Assembly (NCBI RefSeq): GCF_904849725.1
Contig: NC_058519.1
Location: 541,082,316 to 541,146,315 of the forward strand
Direction of reading: 5' to 3'
Source of the DNA: Hordeum vulgare subsp. vulgare
Taxonomy: Eukaryota; Streptophyta; Magnoliopsida; Poales; Poaceae
Length of the DNA: 64,000 nt
Part shown: positions 21,338-32,357 of the stretch, piece after piece
Layout of the letters: each line of letters begins with the position of its first letter
Numbering within the stretch: position 1 is the stretch's first letter
Position numbers and translations under genes: made by a program
Notes under the pieces: model-generated
The model's input: only the letters and a program-made list of their open reading frames with translations
Database searches by the model: none
What the model was told of the DNA's origin: nothing

Positions 21338-24300
21338 GTGAATAGGGAGGTCAACATGGCCGTTCCGACCAACCCCAAGTTCCTTAAATGGTCTCAGACT
21401 GCGATCACCTTTGACCAGTCGGATCATCCAGCGCATGTTCCCACCCCAGGAAGACAGGCTCTGGTCGTCGACCCGGTGGTGGAAGGAGTCCGACTGCGCA
21501 AAGTCCTCATGGACGGCGGTAGCGGGCTGAACATCATGTACGCTGACACTCTCAAGGGAATGGGCATTCCGATGTCCAGACTCAGCGACAGCAGTATGCA
21601 GTTCCACGGAGTCGTCCCTGAACGGAAGGCCAAGTCACTCGGCCAGATCGCGTTGGACGTCGTTTTCGGCTCCGACAAGAACTTTCGCAAGGAGAAGCTC
21701 ACATTTGAGGTGGTGGATTTCCAGAGCGCTTACCACGCAATTCTGGGCTGCCCGACATATGTGAGCTTCATGGCACGTCCATGCTATGTATACTTGAAGT
21801 TCAAGATGCCAGGCCCGAAGGGTGTGATCACCATCACGGGCAACCGTCAGCAAGCCGAAGAGTGTCTGCAGCAGGGATCAAGAATCGCCGACCAGCAGAT
21901 GGCTGTACTCGAGCTCGACGAGTACAAGAAGACAGTCGACCCTGCCGACCTGATGTGCTCAAAGAAACCAGCTTCTGAGTCCGCGTTCCAGTCGGCGGGG
22001 GAGACGAAGAAGGTCAGCATCCACCCGACGGAAGACTCTACCTCCCCGACGAACATCTCCACTACCCTCGATCCTAAATAGGAAGCCGAGCTCACCCAAT
22101 TCCTCCGTGAGAACTGGGACATCTTCGCATGGAAACCCTCTGACATGCCACGTGTACCCAGGGAGTTGGTTGAGCACCGACTACATGTGAATCCCGTCGC
22201 TCGGCCCGTCCGAGAGCGCCTGCGCCGGTCCGCCGCGCACAAGAGGAAGGCAATCGGAGAAGAGGTGGCCAAGCTGTTGGCCGCCAACTTCATTCGCGAG
22301 GTTCACCACTCCGAGTGGCTCGCCAATGTTGTCATGGTGCCCAAGAAGGACAAGTCGCTCCGAATGTGCATTGACTTCAAGCATCTCAATAAGGTCTGCC
22401 CGAAAGACCATTTTCCGCTCCCCCACATAGATCAAATTGTCGATTCGCCTGCAGGATGCGAGTGTTTGTCATTTGTTGATGCCTATTCGGGCTATCATCA
22501 GATCCGTCTGTATGGTCCCGATGAGTTAAAAACAGCCTTCATCACCCCATTCGGGTGCTTCTGCTACATCACTATGCCTTTCGGTCTGAAGAATGCAGGA
22601 GCTACCTTTATGCGCATGATCCAAAAATGTCTCCTCGACCAGATCGGTCGCAATGTGGAGGCATATATGGATGATATCATAGTCAAGTCACGCAAAGGTT
22701 CCGACCTACTGACTGACTTGGCAGAAACATTCGCCAACCTTCGTAGGTACGATATCAAGCTCAACCCAGCCAAATGTTCATTCGGTGTTCCCAGCGGAAA
22801 GTTACTCGGTTTCTTCGTTTCCGAACGAGGGATCGATGTCAACCCCGAAAAGATCGGGACCATCGTCCGAATGGAGAGGCCGGTCAGAATACACGATGTT
22901 CAACGGCTCACAGGTTGCCTAGCGGCTTTGAGCAGGTTCATCAGTCGACTTGGCGAAAAAGCACTTCCTCTGTACCGACTCATGAAGAAATCAGATACCT
23001 TCGAGTGGACACACGAAGCCCAAATCGCATTCGACGACCTCAAAGTCCTACTTTCCACCCAGCCGGTTCTTACTGCTCCGCTTAGTAAAGAGCCCCTTGT
23101 TCTATATATCGCGGCTACAAATCAAGTCGTCAGTACTGTTCTTACAGTCGAGCGAGAAGAAGAAGGCAAAGCATACAAAGTTCAGCGGCCAGTGTACTAC
23201 GTCTCCGAAGTCCTGACTCCTTCCAAGCAGAGGTATCCCCATTATCAAAAACTTATCTTTGAGATTTATATGACTGCGAAGAAGGTGGCTCATTATTTCC
23301 AAGACCACTCGGTATCTGTCGTTTCTGATGCTCCGTTGTCGGAAATTCTCCACAATCGAGACGCATGAGGCCGAGTGGCGAAGTGGGCAATGGAGATGTT
23401 GTACTGTGACATCAAGTTCGAGGCCAAGAAAGCTATTAAGTCTCAAGCCCTGGCTGACTTTATAGTAGAATGGGTAGAACAACAGCAACCGACCCACATC
23501 TACTCGGCTCATTGGACAATGTTCTTCGATGTGTCTAAGATGTTGAATGGCTCCGGCGCTGGCGTTGTGATCATATCACCAAAGGGCAACAAGCTCAAGT
23601 ACGTGCTGCAGATACACTTTGATTCCTCCAACAACGAGGCAGAGTATGAAGCTCTCCTCTACGGATTGCGCATGGCCATCTCACTCGGCGTCCGTTGCTT
23701 GATGGTCTACGGCGATTCGGATTTGGTGGTTAATCAAGTGATGAAAGAGTGGGACATCAGGAACCCCACCATGACCACATACTGCAATGCAGTGAGGAAG
23801 CTGGAGAAGAAGTTTGAAGGTCTAGAGCTTCACCATGTTCCGAGAATGAAGAACCAAGCAGCTGATGAGTTGGCAGAACTCGGTTCCACTCGGAGACCAG
23901 TCCCGAGTGATGTCTTCCTCGAGCATCTCCACCTTCCCTCGGTCAAAGAAGATCCCTTCACAGAGGAACCAGTACAACCCAAGAGCACAACAGATCCGAC
24001 TGAAGTTGATGTACCTGCTGTGGTTGATCTGGTCATGGAGATTCTGGCTGTCATTCCCGATTGGACTGTGCCGATCATTGCATATATCCTGAGGCAAGAA
24101 CTTCCAGAAGAGGAAGTCCAAGCCAGGCAAATAGTCCGCAGGTCGAAGGCATTCACTGTCATTGATGGTCAATTGTACAAGGAGAGTGTTTCAGGCGTTC
24201 TTCAACGTTGCATTTCCCCAGAGGAAGGGCAGTTGATCCTAGAGGATATTCACTCGGGAACCTGCGGTCATCACGCTTCTTCAAGAGCAATCGTCGCCAA

Positions 24301-25294
24301 GGCGTTCAGGGCCGGTTTCTTTTGGCTGCACGCAAACGAGATGGCTAAAGATATGGTCGACCGATGTGAAGGCTGTCAGTTCTACTCCAGCAAGTCCCAC
24401 AAGCCAACATCTGCATTGAAGACAATCCCTCTTGTGTGGCCATTTGCAGTTTGGGGATTAGATACAGTCAGACCATTCAAGACAGGCCAAGGAGGCTACA
24501 CACATCTGTTGGTGGCAGTCGACAAATTCACAAAATGGATAGAAGCCAAGCCCATGAAGAAACTCGACGCCTCAACAGCTGTTAAGTTTGTCAGGGACAT
24601 CGTTTCCAGATTCGGGGTACCTCACAGCATAATCACGAACAACGGGACAAACTTCGACTCAGACAGATTCAAAGGTTTCTGTGCGAGTCAGGGTATCCGA
24701 GTGGATTTCGCTTCCGTAGCACATCCTCAATCCAACGGACAAGCTGAGCGGGCGAATGGGCTTATTCTTCAAGGTTTGAAGCCTCGAATCCTGCGAGAGG
24801 TGGGACACGCTGCTGGCGCATGGGTCACCGAGTTACCTTCAGTGCTTTGGGGCCTCCGCACCACTCCGAACAGATCAACGGGGCGATCACCGTTCTTCCT
24901 TGTTTATGGAGCAGAGGTGGTCCTTCCGAGTGACCTGCTTCATAATGCCCCATGAGTCGAGCTCTTCTCCGAAGCTGAAGCAGAACAAGCAAGGCAAGAT
25001 GGAGTAGATCTTCTAGAGGAGGAACGCGAGATGGAACTAACTCGCTCAACAGTTTACCAGCAAGATCTGCGACGCTTTCATGCGCGTCACGTCAGGAGTC
25101 GCACATTCCAAGCAGGCGATTTAGTGCTCCGAGTGGATCAGCAAAGACCCCACAAGTTGGCTCCGGCCTGGGAAGGGCCTTTCATCATCTCCAAGGTGCT
25201 GAACAACGGAGCATACAAACTCTACAACATTCAGAAGGAGACAGACGAGCCGCGTGCGTGGAACGGAGACCTCCTCAAGCGCTTCTATACATGA
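21338..25294 (+). pseudogene. pol: G2 pol: protease, RT, RNase H, second RNase H, integrase
   Basis: A single frame of ~1,320 codons is interrupted only by nonsense codons at 22079-22081, 23366-23368 and 24953-24955. The protease has LMDGGSGLNIMY (near 21510). RT has RMCIDFKHLNK, FVDAYSGYHQI and catalytic YMDD (near 22665). The gypsy RNase H follows, then a second RNase H of the RVT_3 type (FFDVSKMLNGSGAG, NNEAEYEAL, YGDSDLV), a Tat-lineage hallmark. Integrase has the H-x-H / C-x2-C zinc region (HSGTCGHHASS, CEGCQF) and a DDE core at WGLDTV, TNNGTNF and NGQAERAN. The second aspartate of the core (usually TDNG) reads asparagine. Stops and this substitution make the copy dead. Confidence 0.92.
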
Positions 25295-25380
25295 TCGTCG
25301 ACCGAAGCAGTGTAACGAACAAGCACTGATGAAATAATATACAGCAGATTCAGAGTTTTTCCACGGTTGCAGACTCCGGT

Positions 25381-26375
25381 CACACAAAAAAAACTTAGTT
25401 GCGATCCTGAATCGCCTAAGTTTTAACTTTCTCCGAGTGTGCACTAAACGTCGCACTCGGAGACTTAGCTGCGATCCTGAATCGCCTAAGTTTTTACTTT
25501 CTCCGAGTGTGCACTAAACGTCGCACTCGGATACTTAGCTGCGATCATGCATCGCCTAAGTACTAACTTCCTCCGAGTGTGCACTAAACGTCGCACTCGG
25601 GGACTTAGCTGCGATCCTGAATCGCCTAAGTTTTAACTTTCTCCGAGTGTGCACTAAACGTCGCACTCGGAGACTTAGCTGCGATCATGCATCTCCTAAG
25701 TACTAACTCCCTCCGAGTGTGCACTAAATGTCGCACTCGGGGACTTAGCTGCGATCCTGAATCGCCTAATTTTTAACTTTCTCCGAGTGTGCACTAAACG
25801 TCGCACTCGGAGACTTAGCTGCGATCCTGAATCGCCTAAGTACTAACTTCCTCCGAGTGTGCACTAAACGTCGCACTCGGGGACTTAGCTGCGATCCTGA
25901 ATCGCCTAAGTTTTAACTTTCTCCGAGTGTGCACTAAACGTCACACTCGGGGACTTAGTTGTGATCAAGAATCACCTAAGTAATAACTTCCTCCGAGTGT
26001 GCACTACACGTCGCACTCGGGGACTTAACTGTGATCAAGAATCACCTAGGTAATAACTTCCTCCGAGTGTGCACTAAACGTCGCACTCGAGGACTGAACT
26101 GTGATCAAGTATCACCTAATTAATAACTTCCTTCGAGTGTGCACTACACGTCGCACTCGGGGACTTAGCTGTGATCAAGAATCACCTAAGTAATAACTTC
26201 CTCCGAGTGTGCACTACACGTCGCACTCGGGGACTTAGCCCTGATCAAGAATCACCTAAGTCATAACATACTCCGAGTGTGCACTAAACGTCGCACTCAG
26301 GGACTTAGCTGTGATCAAGAATCGCCTAAGTTCTAATCTTTTCCGAGTATGCACTAAACGTCGCACTCCAAACAA
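25381..26375. repeat. 70-bp tandem hairpin array between pol and antisense gene (G2)
   Basis: About 14 copies of a 70-bp unit. The phase is set by CTCCGAGTGT at 25431, 25501, 25571 and onward. Each unit holds two inverted repeats: CTCCGAGTG pairing with CACTCGGAG, and CTTAG..GCGAT pairing with ATCGC..CTAAG around a 5-nt loop. Later copies carry GTGAT with ATCAC instead (25961-25975), so pairing is kept. The array lies exactly between the convergent 3' ends of pol (25294) and the antisense gene (26468). Confidence 0.92.
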
Positions 26376-26467
26376 CATTCAAACGCAAGAGTAAACGCTT
26401 TCATTCGGATTCCAAAATTCTAGAAAAGATAGATAACTTGATGCGGATCAAGCTTACCCACACCGAT

Positions 26468-29400
26468 TTAAAAGTGTGACAGCCAACAGAAGTGGCCAAA
26501 GTACCTTACAGATAAACACTCGGCATACCTAGGATAAAGTTTTTTGTACGCGTCAGCTGGGCCGGCGCCAGGACTGGAGGGCTCCACGAAGGTGTGCAAG
26601 TCGATTCCATCGGCGATGCGAGTAGCACTCTCAAGGAACGTCTCCATGAAGTCTTCGAATCGAAGCTTCTTCGTGTTGGCGACCTTCAGTGTCTTCAGCT
26701 TTTCTTCCCGCACCTCCTTGCAATGGACTCGGACCAAGGACAGGGCAACATCAGCACCGCAACGCGCTGCCGATTTCTTCCACGATTGCACTCGGTTCGG
26801 AATATCCTCCAATCGCGCCATCAGGCTCTCCATCTCCTCCCGCGACTCATCTTCTGGCCAAAGTTTCTTGTCAATTCGGCCGACGACCTCTCTCAGTCGA
26901 CTGATGAAAGGACCCACTTTGCCCACGCGGATATGCGCCCGGAGAAGATCCCGATTGGCGTCCTCGCCGAGTGGCACGTTCTCGCGCATGGACCGCTCCA
27001 CATCCGCTGCTTCAGCTTCAGCATCAACGCAAAAGTCTGCAACAAAAGGGCAAGCATACAATAAACGTCGAGTGTCACGCACACAGTACAAGCACTCGGC
27101 AAAACATAAGACTTACCAGCCAGACGAGTCGTCATCTGCCCAGCCCAGTCGTTGACATACTTCTCCTGAGCTAGGCACCGTTTGTTCAGGACGGCCATCT
27201 GATTGTGCAGAGCAGTCCTCTGTTTCTTCATTCTTTCAACCTCCTCCGTCAACACCTTGTTCACCTCCTGAGCCTCCTCCAAGGACTTCTCTCGTCCCTC
27301 CAAAGCATCCTTCATGCCGGCCATGGCGAGCATAGCCGCATCAAGTTCACCAGCGAACTGGTTCCTCTCCGCTCTCAGGGCCTCATAGGCCGTCCCCATT
27401 TCACAAGTTTTCTGCCACCAAGAAACAAGGGACAATCAGAAAGTTCAACAGTTAACAGTCTAAGTTCTTCAAACCCCTGCCCACGCAAGCAGTCGACAGC
27501 GGTCTCGGGGACTACACCCAGTGGGTTCACTAAGAGTGACCCCACTGGCATGCACCTCAAGGAGGCCTGCCCTATTGAGATGCATGTTATCACCTACGCC
27601 TCCGAGGCCAATACTACCCGACCTGAGTACAACTTACTCTCGGGGACTCTTCCGTAAGTGCACTCCGACTGCAACAGCTACTAGCACTCGGTAATCCTAT
27701 ATACAGACACAACCAAACTCAAGGCAAAACGTATAAAGACAACTGTCGGTGCAAGCACTCGACAGAAGTCTCGGGGACTACACCCACTGGGTTCACTCAG
27801 GGTGAACCCACTGCAAACAACACCTACTATTGAAGAACACCCAGTGGGTTACAAGAGAAAAGTAATTACTTACTAGACCACTTACTCGGATGTCATCTCG
27901 CAGCTCCAAACTCCGCTGGTACAAGGTTGCAATGGAGTCGTAGGCTCTCTTGGCTTCTCCAGCCATCAGTTCCGCCTGCACCATAGCCCCCTTGGCTGTC
28001 CCCACCTGCTCGTCCGGAAGACGCTGGATGCTGAATTCAGCATTCGACGAGCTTGGAATTGACGGAAGCTCCTGAAGCATCCCAAGGTCCGCCCCAGTCG
28101 GCTCCTCCTCCACCAGCACTGGTTCAGTCTGCGGCGGCACCTTAGTCGGCAGGACGTCGGCGGCGGGAGCAGCAGCAGGAGGAGTAGCCTCAAGAACGGG
28201 CTCCACAACGGGTTCAGCTCTCCCCTGGTCGTCCTCGTCCAGGCAAATCGGCCCTGACAGGCCGAATGACATGACGTCTCAGAAAAATAAAGAAACAAGC
28301 CCTATGATAAAATTTGAGACGCGATGGGATAAAACACTCGACGCTCCTACAACGCACCTGGCTGGGACGAAACGACGTTTTCTGTGTCCATGGGATCGTC
28401 TCCTTGGCGCGCCGGAGAGGTGGCAGAGGTAACGACCCTGTCGAGTGAAATCCATTTGGCCAGTAAACAGAAGTTCACTCGGATAACAGAAGAACCGAAA
28501 GCTGGATACACTTACGTGGAGGTGACAGGGACAGCAACCCTCATTCGCGGCAGAGCCTTCCGAGGCTTAGACCCACTCGGCTTGGGCGCCTTAGAAGACT
28601 GACCCGTGGGCTCAGCGGCGGCGTCCCTGGCCCTCTTGGTGCTTCGAACACTCGGGACCACCGGAGCAGTAGGTGGAGCACTCGACGACGCAGGAGGAGC
28701 CGAAGGGACGGCGGGCTCATGTCGGCGCTTGGTCCGATGCTCTGGTGGTGGAGGTGGCGAGTCTTGCTCCTCATCTTCTTCCTCTTCCTCGCTGCCCTCC
28801 TCCTCTGATTCCCCGCTGTCAAAGACGTACTCGGCGCTCTCCACGCTGCCCTCATGGCTGCCTTCCTCCTCTTCCTCCTCCGGATTCCCATTCGAGACGG
28901 GGGAGAACCAGTTGGTCCACGCCTGCATAAAGTTTAGTCGGAAACATTAGACATCACACGGAGATATAGACAAACGACTGGAATTAAGACAGTTCAATGC
29001 ACTCGACAAGTGCAACTCACCTGATTCGGTGGAGGATGATCCGCGCTGTAAGGCTTCACTCGCCGAGCTCCTTTGGGGTTCTCGCAGGGACCCGTGATTT
29101 GGAGCACCCACGAGGTCACCCTCTCCTCAGTCACGCCCACCACGATGGTCCGAGTGGAGTCTTCGGGCCCCGTGTAATGCCACATGGCATGGTCGCGAGC
29201 CTGCAGAGGCTGGATCCGCCGACCAAGGAAGACTTCCAGCAGGTCTATACCGGTGACCCCCCTCCTGACGACATCCACGAGTGCCTCAACCAAGGGCTGG
29301 ATGTCGTTCTTCTCGGCCTTCGAGAGCGCGATCTGCTTAGGCGGGGCGGGCCGATCTAGACTAAAAGGAGGCAGCCCAGTCGACGCATTTGGACAGGCGT

Positions 29401-30003
29401 TATCCTGGCAGTAGAACCACGTCGACTGCCAGTTCCTAACCGACTCACTTAACTGGAGAGCAGGATAGCTACTCCGACTCTTCTTCTGGAATCCTAAACC
29501 TCCGCAGAGCTGGAGGAGGTGCGTCTTATCATCCGACTGGCTAAGTCGTTTGATAGTTTGGGATCGGGCGGAGAAGATGTGTTTGAACAAACCCCAATGG
29601 GGAGGGCAACCGATGAAACACTCGCACAAAACAATAAAGGCAGAAAGATGGGCGATGGCATTCGGAGGAAAGTGGTGGAGTTTGGCCCCGAAGTGGTTCA
29701 TGATTCCCTTGAAGAAAGGATGCGGGGGCAAAGAAAAACCTCGGTGGACGTGGCTGAGCAGGAGGACGCGCTCCCCCTCCCGTGGTGCTGGCTTGAACTC
29801 GTCTCCGCTGGCAACCTCCAGGACTTGTGCACGATCATACCGTGCTCCACCAGCTGCAGTAGATCCCCCTCCGTCATCGTGGAGGGGAGGAAGTCGCCCT
29901 GGATCCATCCCGCCGGCAGCGGCCGCTGCCGCCGCTGAGCAGGTGCCGCCGTCTTCCCCTTCTTCTTCCTCGCCTCCATCTTGCTGGTCTGGCCCTTGGT
30001 CAT
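26468..30003 (-). pseudogene. Antisense accessory gene of G2 (spliced, one frameshift)
   Basis: The ATG at 30003 (MTKGQTSKMEARKKKGK) opens exon 1 (30003-29021), which has the GWIQGDFLPS and GCPPHWGLFK motifs of the 'putative gypsy type transposon' domain and ends at CAG/GTGAGT. Exon 2 is 28922-28516 (acidic, then basic; donor GTAAGT). A small exon ends at 28358 (GTGCGT). Exon 4 is 28277-27886 (donor GTAAGT), exon 5 is 27411-27117 (coiled coil, heptad-rich; donor GTAAGT) and the last exon is 27036-26468. Phases agree at junctions 1/2 (0), 3/4 (1), 4/5 (0) and 5/6 (1). The 2/3 junction is unresolved. A frameshift near 29808 breaks exon 1. The nuclear or particle role of the product is unknown. 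Basic N-terminus, acidic middle and coiled coil suggest a nucleic-acid- or chromatin-associated oligomer, which is only inference. Confidence 0.78.
27501..27813. repeat. Two intron hairpin modules (G2 antisense gene)
   Basis: Copies at 27501-27548 and 27767-27813 read GTCTCGGGGACTACACCCA, then a hairpin with arms CCAGTGGGTTCACT and AGTGACCCCACTGG around AAG. Both lie in the intron between exons 4 and 5 (27885-27412). The related modules of G1 are at 2535-2862, in the corresponding intron. Confidence 0.82.
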
Positions 30004-30132
30004 GGCGGCGGCTGCGAGCCCTCGAGAGGAAGGAGAAGGGAGGAGTATAGGAGCGCTGGAGGTGGCGAGAAGAGCGGAGCAGGCGAGAGCAAGGGATTCG
30101 GCGAGCGTAACAGAGAAGCCTCGCCGCCGAGA
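30004..30132 (-). other. 5' UTR of the G2 antisense gene
   Basis: This is the stretch between the TATA box and the antisense ATG on the minus strand. It is GC-rich and contains no upstream ATG in a strong context that I noticed. It shows only limited similarity to the G1 counterpart, which makes the shared TATA box more telling. Confidence 0.5.
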
Positions 30133-30140
30133 TTTATATA
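30133..30140 (-). promoter_or_regulatory. TATA box of the G2 antisense gene
   Basis: TATATAAA on the minus strand lies ~130 bp upstream of the ATG at 30003. It matches the position and sequence of the G1 box at 5146-5153 and is separate from the LTR box (19130-19137, plus strand). Confidence 0.6.
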
Positions 30141-30524
30141 GGGTTCCGACTGGGTCGCTGGAAAGTGGCCCCGAAACCTTATCCCCCCTACCCACTGCGG
30201 TGATATTAGTGGAGAGGTTGAAGGCGCGAGAATCGAGGCGTCAGGCGCTACTCGAGCGCGCTGGCGTCATCCCCACTGAGCGCGCGGAAACCGAAATTTG
30301 AGGATCTCGGAAAATCCGGTGCTGTCAGTTGACCGGTCGCATCAGAAGATGCCGCCGAAGCGCTCGGTTCCCGACAGTCTTTTTCGCGAGTACTTCCACT
30401 CGGATTGTGGATCAGAAAAGTTAAAATGGACCGAGGCAAGTAACGCCCAAGCCGAGTCCGTTCCAGTCGGATCCAACTTCAAACATCGCTTCATCGTTCC
30501 AACCCCAATCCATTCGGGGACTAA
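30141..30524 (+). other. G2 noncoding 3' region ending in the polypurine tract
   Basis: No convincing gene. The stretch ends in CATTCGGGGACTAA (30511-30524) directly before the 3' LTR. On the minus strand it is the upstream region of the antisense gene. Confidence 0.75.
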
Positions 30525-31083
30525 TGATGGGGTTATAGTCCTAGGGTAGGGTCATAGGCCTGCCCTATAGGTCCTACCCAAGGACTACTCCTCCCAAAGG
30601 ACAAGGGCCTTAGTCAGTTCCGACTGAATTAAGGAATCCCCATCATCCAGTCGGTAGCAGATCCTCGATGGCGCCCAGTCGGAGAGTAACATTCGGAGTG
30701 TATCTAGCTGACCGACTAGATACCACTCGGTACACCGTGACTCCTGTGGGGGGAAACGGTCGTACGTTTCCAGGTGCATTTATTAGCATTTAGGTCGTCC
30801 GTTACCTGTAACGTACACATTCAATCGCCACTACTCCGCCCCTGAATCAGAACCGTTGTGGAGGGCAGCGCACTCTATATAAGCCACCCTCCCCCACTAG
30901 TAAAGGGGTTAGCAAATCACTGTATTCCATATTCCACTCGACAACAAGCTCCCAGAGCACTGAGACGTAGGGCTGTTACCTCCACCGCAGAGGGGCCTGA
31001 ACTCATACAACCTTGCCGTAGCTAGGACTCTGCCCATCTCATTCGTACCCTACATATCTACTATCAGGCTTATACCCACGACA
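30525..31083 (+). repeat. G2 3' LTR
   Basis: 559 bp, TGATGGGGTTATAGTCC to CCCACGACA, followed by the TSD ACGGC. TATATAAG lies at 30876-30883. Several of its differences from the 5' LTR are C/T or G/A changes. Confidence 0.95.
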
Positions 31084-31565
31084 ACGGCAAAGAGGGGAAT
31101 CAGCCCGCTCTCTCTCCCCTCTTTGCCGTCAACCCCCGCATGGCAAAGGGGGGATGGCAGACGGCAAAGGGGGGAATCAGCCCCCTCTCTCGCCCCTCTT
31201 TGTCGTCTGCCCCCACATGGCAAAGGGGGGATGGCAGACGGCAAAGGGGGGAATCAGCCCCCTCTCTCTCCCCTCTTTGTCGTCTGCCCCCACATGGCAA
31301 AGGGGCGATGGTAGACGGCAAAGAGAGGAGGCCTGCAGTTAACACTTAACGGGGCTGTTGCAGTATGTGTCGTCCCATTTAATTTGCCGTCTGCCCCCTC
31401 ATGGCAAAGATTCTTTGCCGTCCGCTTTAAAAAAGCAGACGGCAAAGAACCTCTTCACCGGATTTTTTTTGTCGTCTGCTGACCGATGGCAAAGGCTTTG
31501 CCGTCTATGGTTCCCCCCATTGCCATCCGCCATGGCATACGACAAATTTCTGAATTTCAGTAGTG
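31084..31565 (+). repeat. D1 right arm: ~78-bp subterminal repeats and terminal repeat
   Basis: Three tandem units of ~78 bp (about 31084-31330) each combine GGCAAAGGGGGGAATCAG with its near complement CCCCTCTTTG(C/T)CGTCTGC, so every unit can fold back. Dispersed TTTGCCGTC motifs follow, and the terminal inverted repeat ends at 31565 in CAGTAGTG. G2 inserted inside this tandem block. Confidence 0.85.
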
Positions 31566-31568
31566 TGA

Positions 31569-32357
31569 GTAGGACATAAATGACCATGAAAATGAATATC
31601 ATAGAGGCTATGTTGATTTTGTTTCAACTACATGCATGAACATGTGCCAAGTCAAGCTGCTTGAATCATTCAAAGGAGGATACCATCCTATCATACTACA
31701 TCATAGTCATCTCAACATTCATGTGGGCATCCAAGACAAACCATTATAAGCTCCTAGCTAATTAAGCATGGCATCAGCAACTATGATCTCTAAGTTGTCA
31801 TTGCAAACATGTTTTTCTCACAACAAGGCTGAAACAGGAACAATGAGCTAGTCGTATTTACAAAAACAAAATAGATCAAGTTCATACCGGCTTTTCCAGG
31901 CTCAGTCACTTCATCATATATCGTCATTATTGCCTTTCACTTGCACGACCGAATGATGTGAACAATAATAAGACTGCTCGTGCATTGGAATAAAGCTGGA
32001 ATCTGCAGGCAAACACAAAGGAGAAGACAAAGTAATGTGGCTCTTTAACACATAAGCATATATGCATGCGAGAGCCACTAAACATTGTAACCATGGCCTT
32101 CTACCTTGACCCAAAGAAAAAGAAAACTATTTACACAGGAAAGCTCCCAACAATAAAAAGAAGAACAAGAAAATCTTTTTGGGTTTTCTCAAACTAGACA
32201 GACACACGAAAATAAAACAAGAAAAATAAATAAACTAGCAAGGATGATACAGTGGAAAAGTGTGAACACCAACGAACAAACTGAAAGCATAAGCAAGAAT
32301 GTAAAGTCAGTGAGAAACACGTACTCCCCCAAGCTTAGGCTTTTTGCCTAAGTTGGT
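31569..32357 (-). other. A1 noncoding region downstream of ORF1
   Basis: AT-rich sequence between the ORF1-type gene and the D1 insertion, continuous with 14552-15713 once D1 is removed. It has no supported gene. Near 32324-32350 CCCCCAAGCTTAGG resembles a second polypurine tract on the minus strand, similar to the one beside the 3' LTR. Confidence 0.7.

Larger units (their letters stand above)
18780..31083 (+). mobile_element. Complete Tat-like gypsy retrotransposon G2
   Basis: G2 is a 12,304-bp element with both LTRs (558 and 559 bp, TG..CA ends) and a perfect TSD ACGGC (18775-18779, 31084-31088). Plus strand: primer-binding site, gag, and pol with protease, RT, RNase H, a second RNase H and integrase. 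A hairpin array follows, then an antisense gene, a polypurine tract and the 3' LTR. By eye the LTRs differ at roughly 20-25 positions. The second RNase H and the antisense gene place it near Grande and RIRE2-type elements of the Tat lineage. All genes carry stops or frameshifts. Confidence 0.95.
15717..31565 (+). mobile_element. CACTA DNA transposon D1, defective, interrupted by G2
   Basis: The ends are CACTACTGGAATTGATAAAT at 15717 and, inverted, CACTACTGAAATTCAGAAAT ending at 31565. TGA flanks both sides (15714-15716, 31566-31568), the 3-bp TSD expected for CACTA elements. Subterminal repeats of TTTGCCGTC and its complement fill both ends. Without G2 the element is about 3.5 kb. It keeps a GC-rich leader and the first coding exon of a transposase but no catalytic transposase domain, so it is non-autonomous. 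Confidence 0.92.

Noticed and set aside
20846..21607. 253-codon minus-strand ORF over gag-pol of G2
   Set aside because: It is the shadow of gag C-terminus and protease on the plus strand; no motif supports it.
26544..27155. 203-codon plus-strand ORF over the last exons of the antisense gene
   Set aside because: Serine/arginine-rich shadow of the minus-strand gene, which has splice sites and a homologue in G1.
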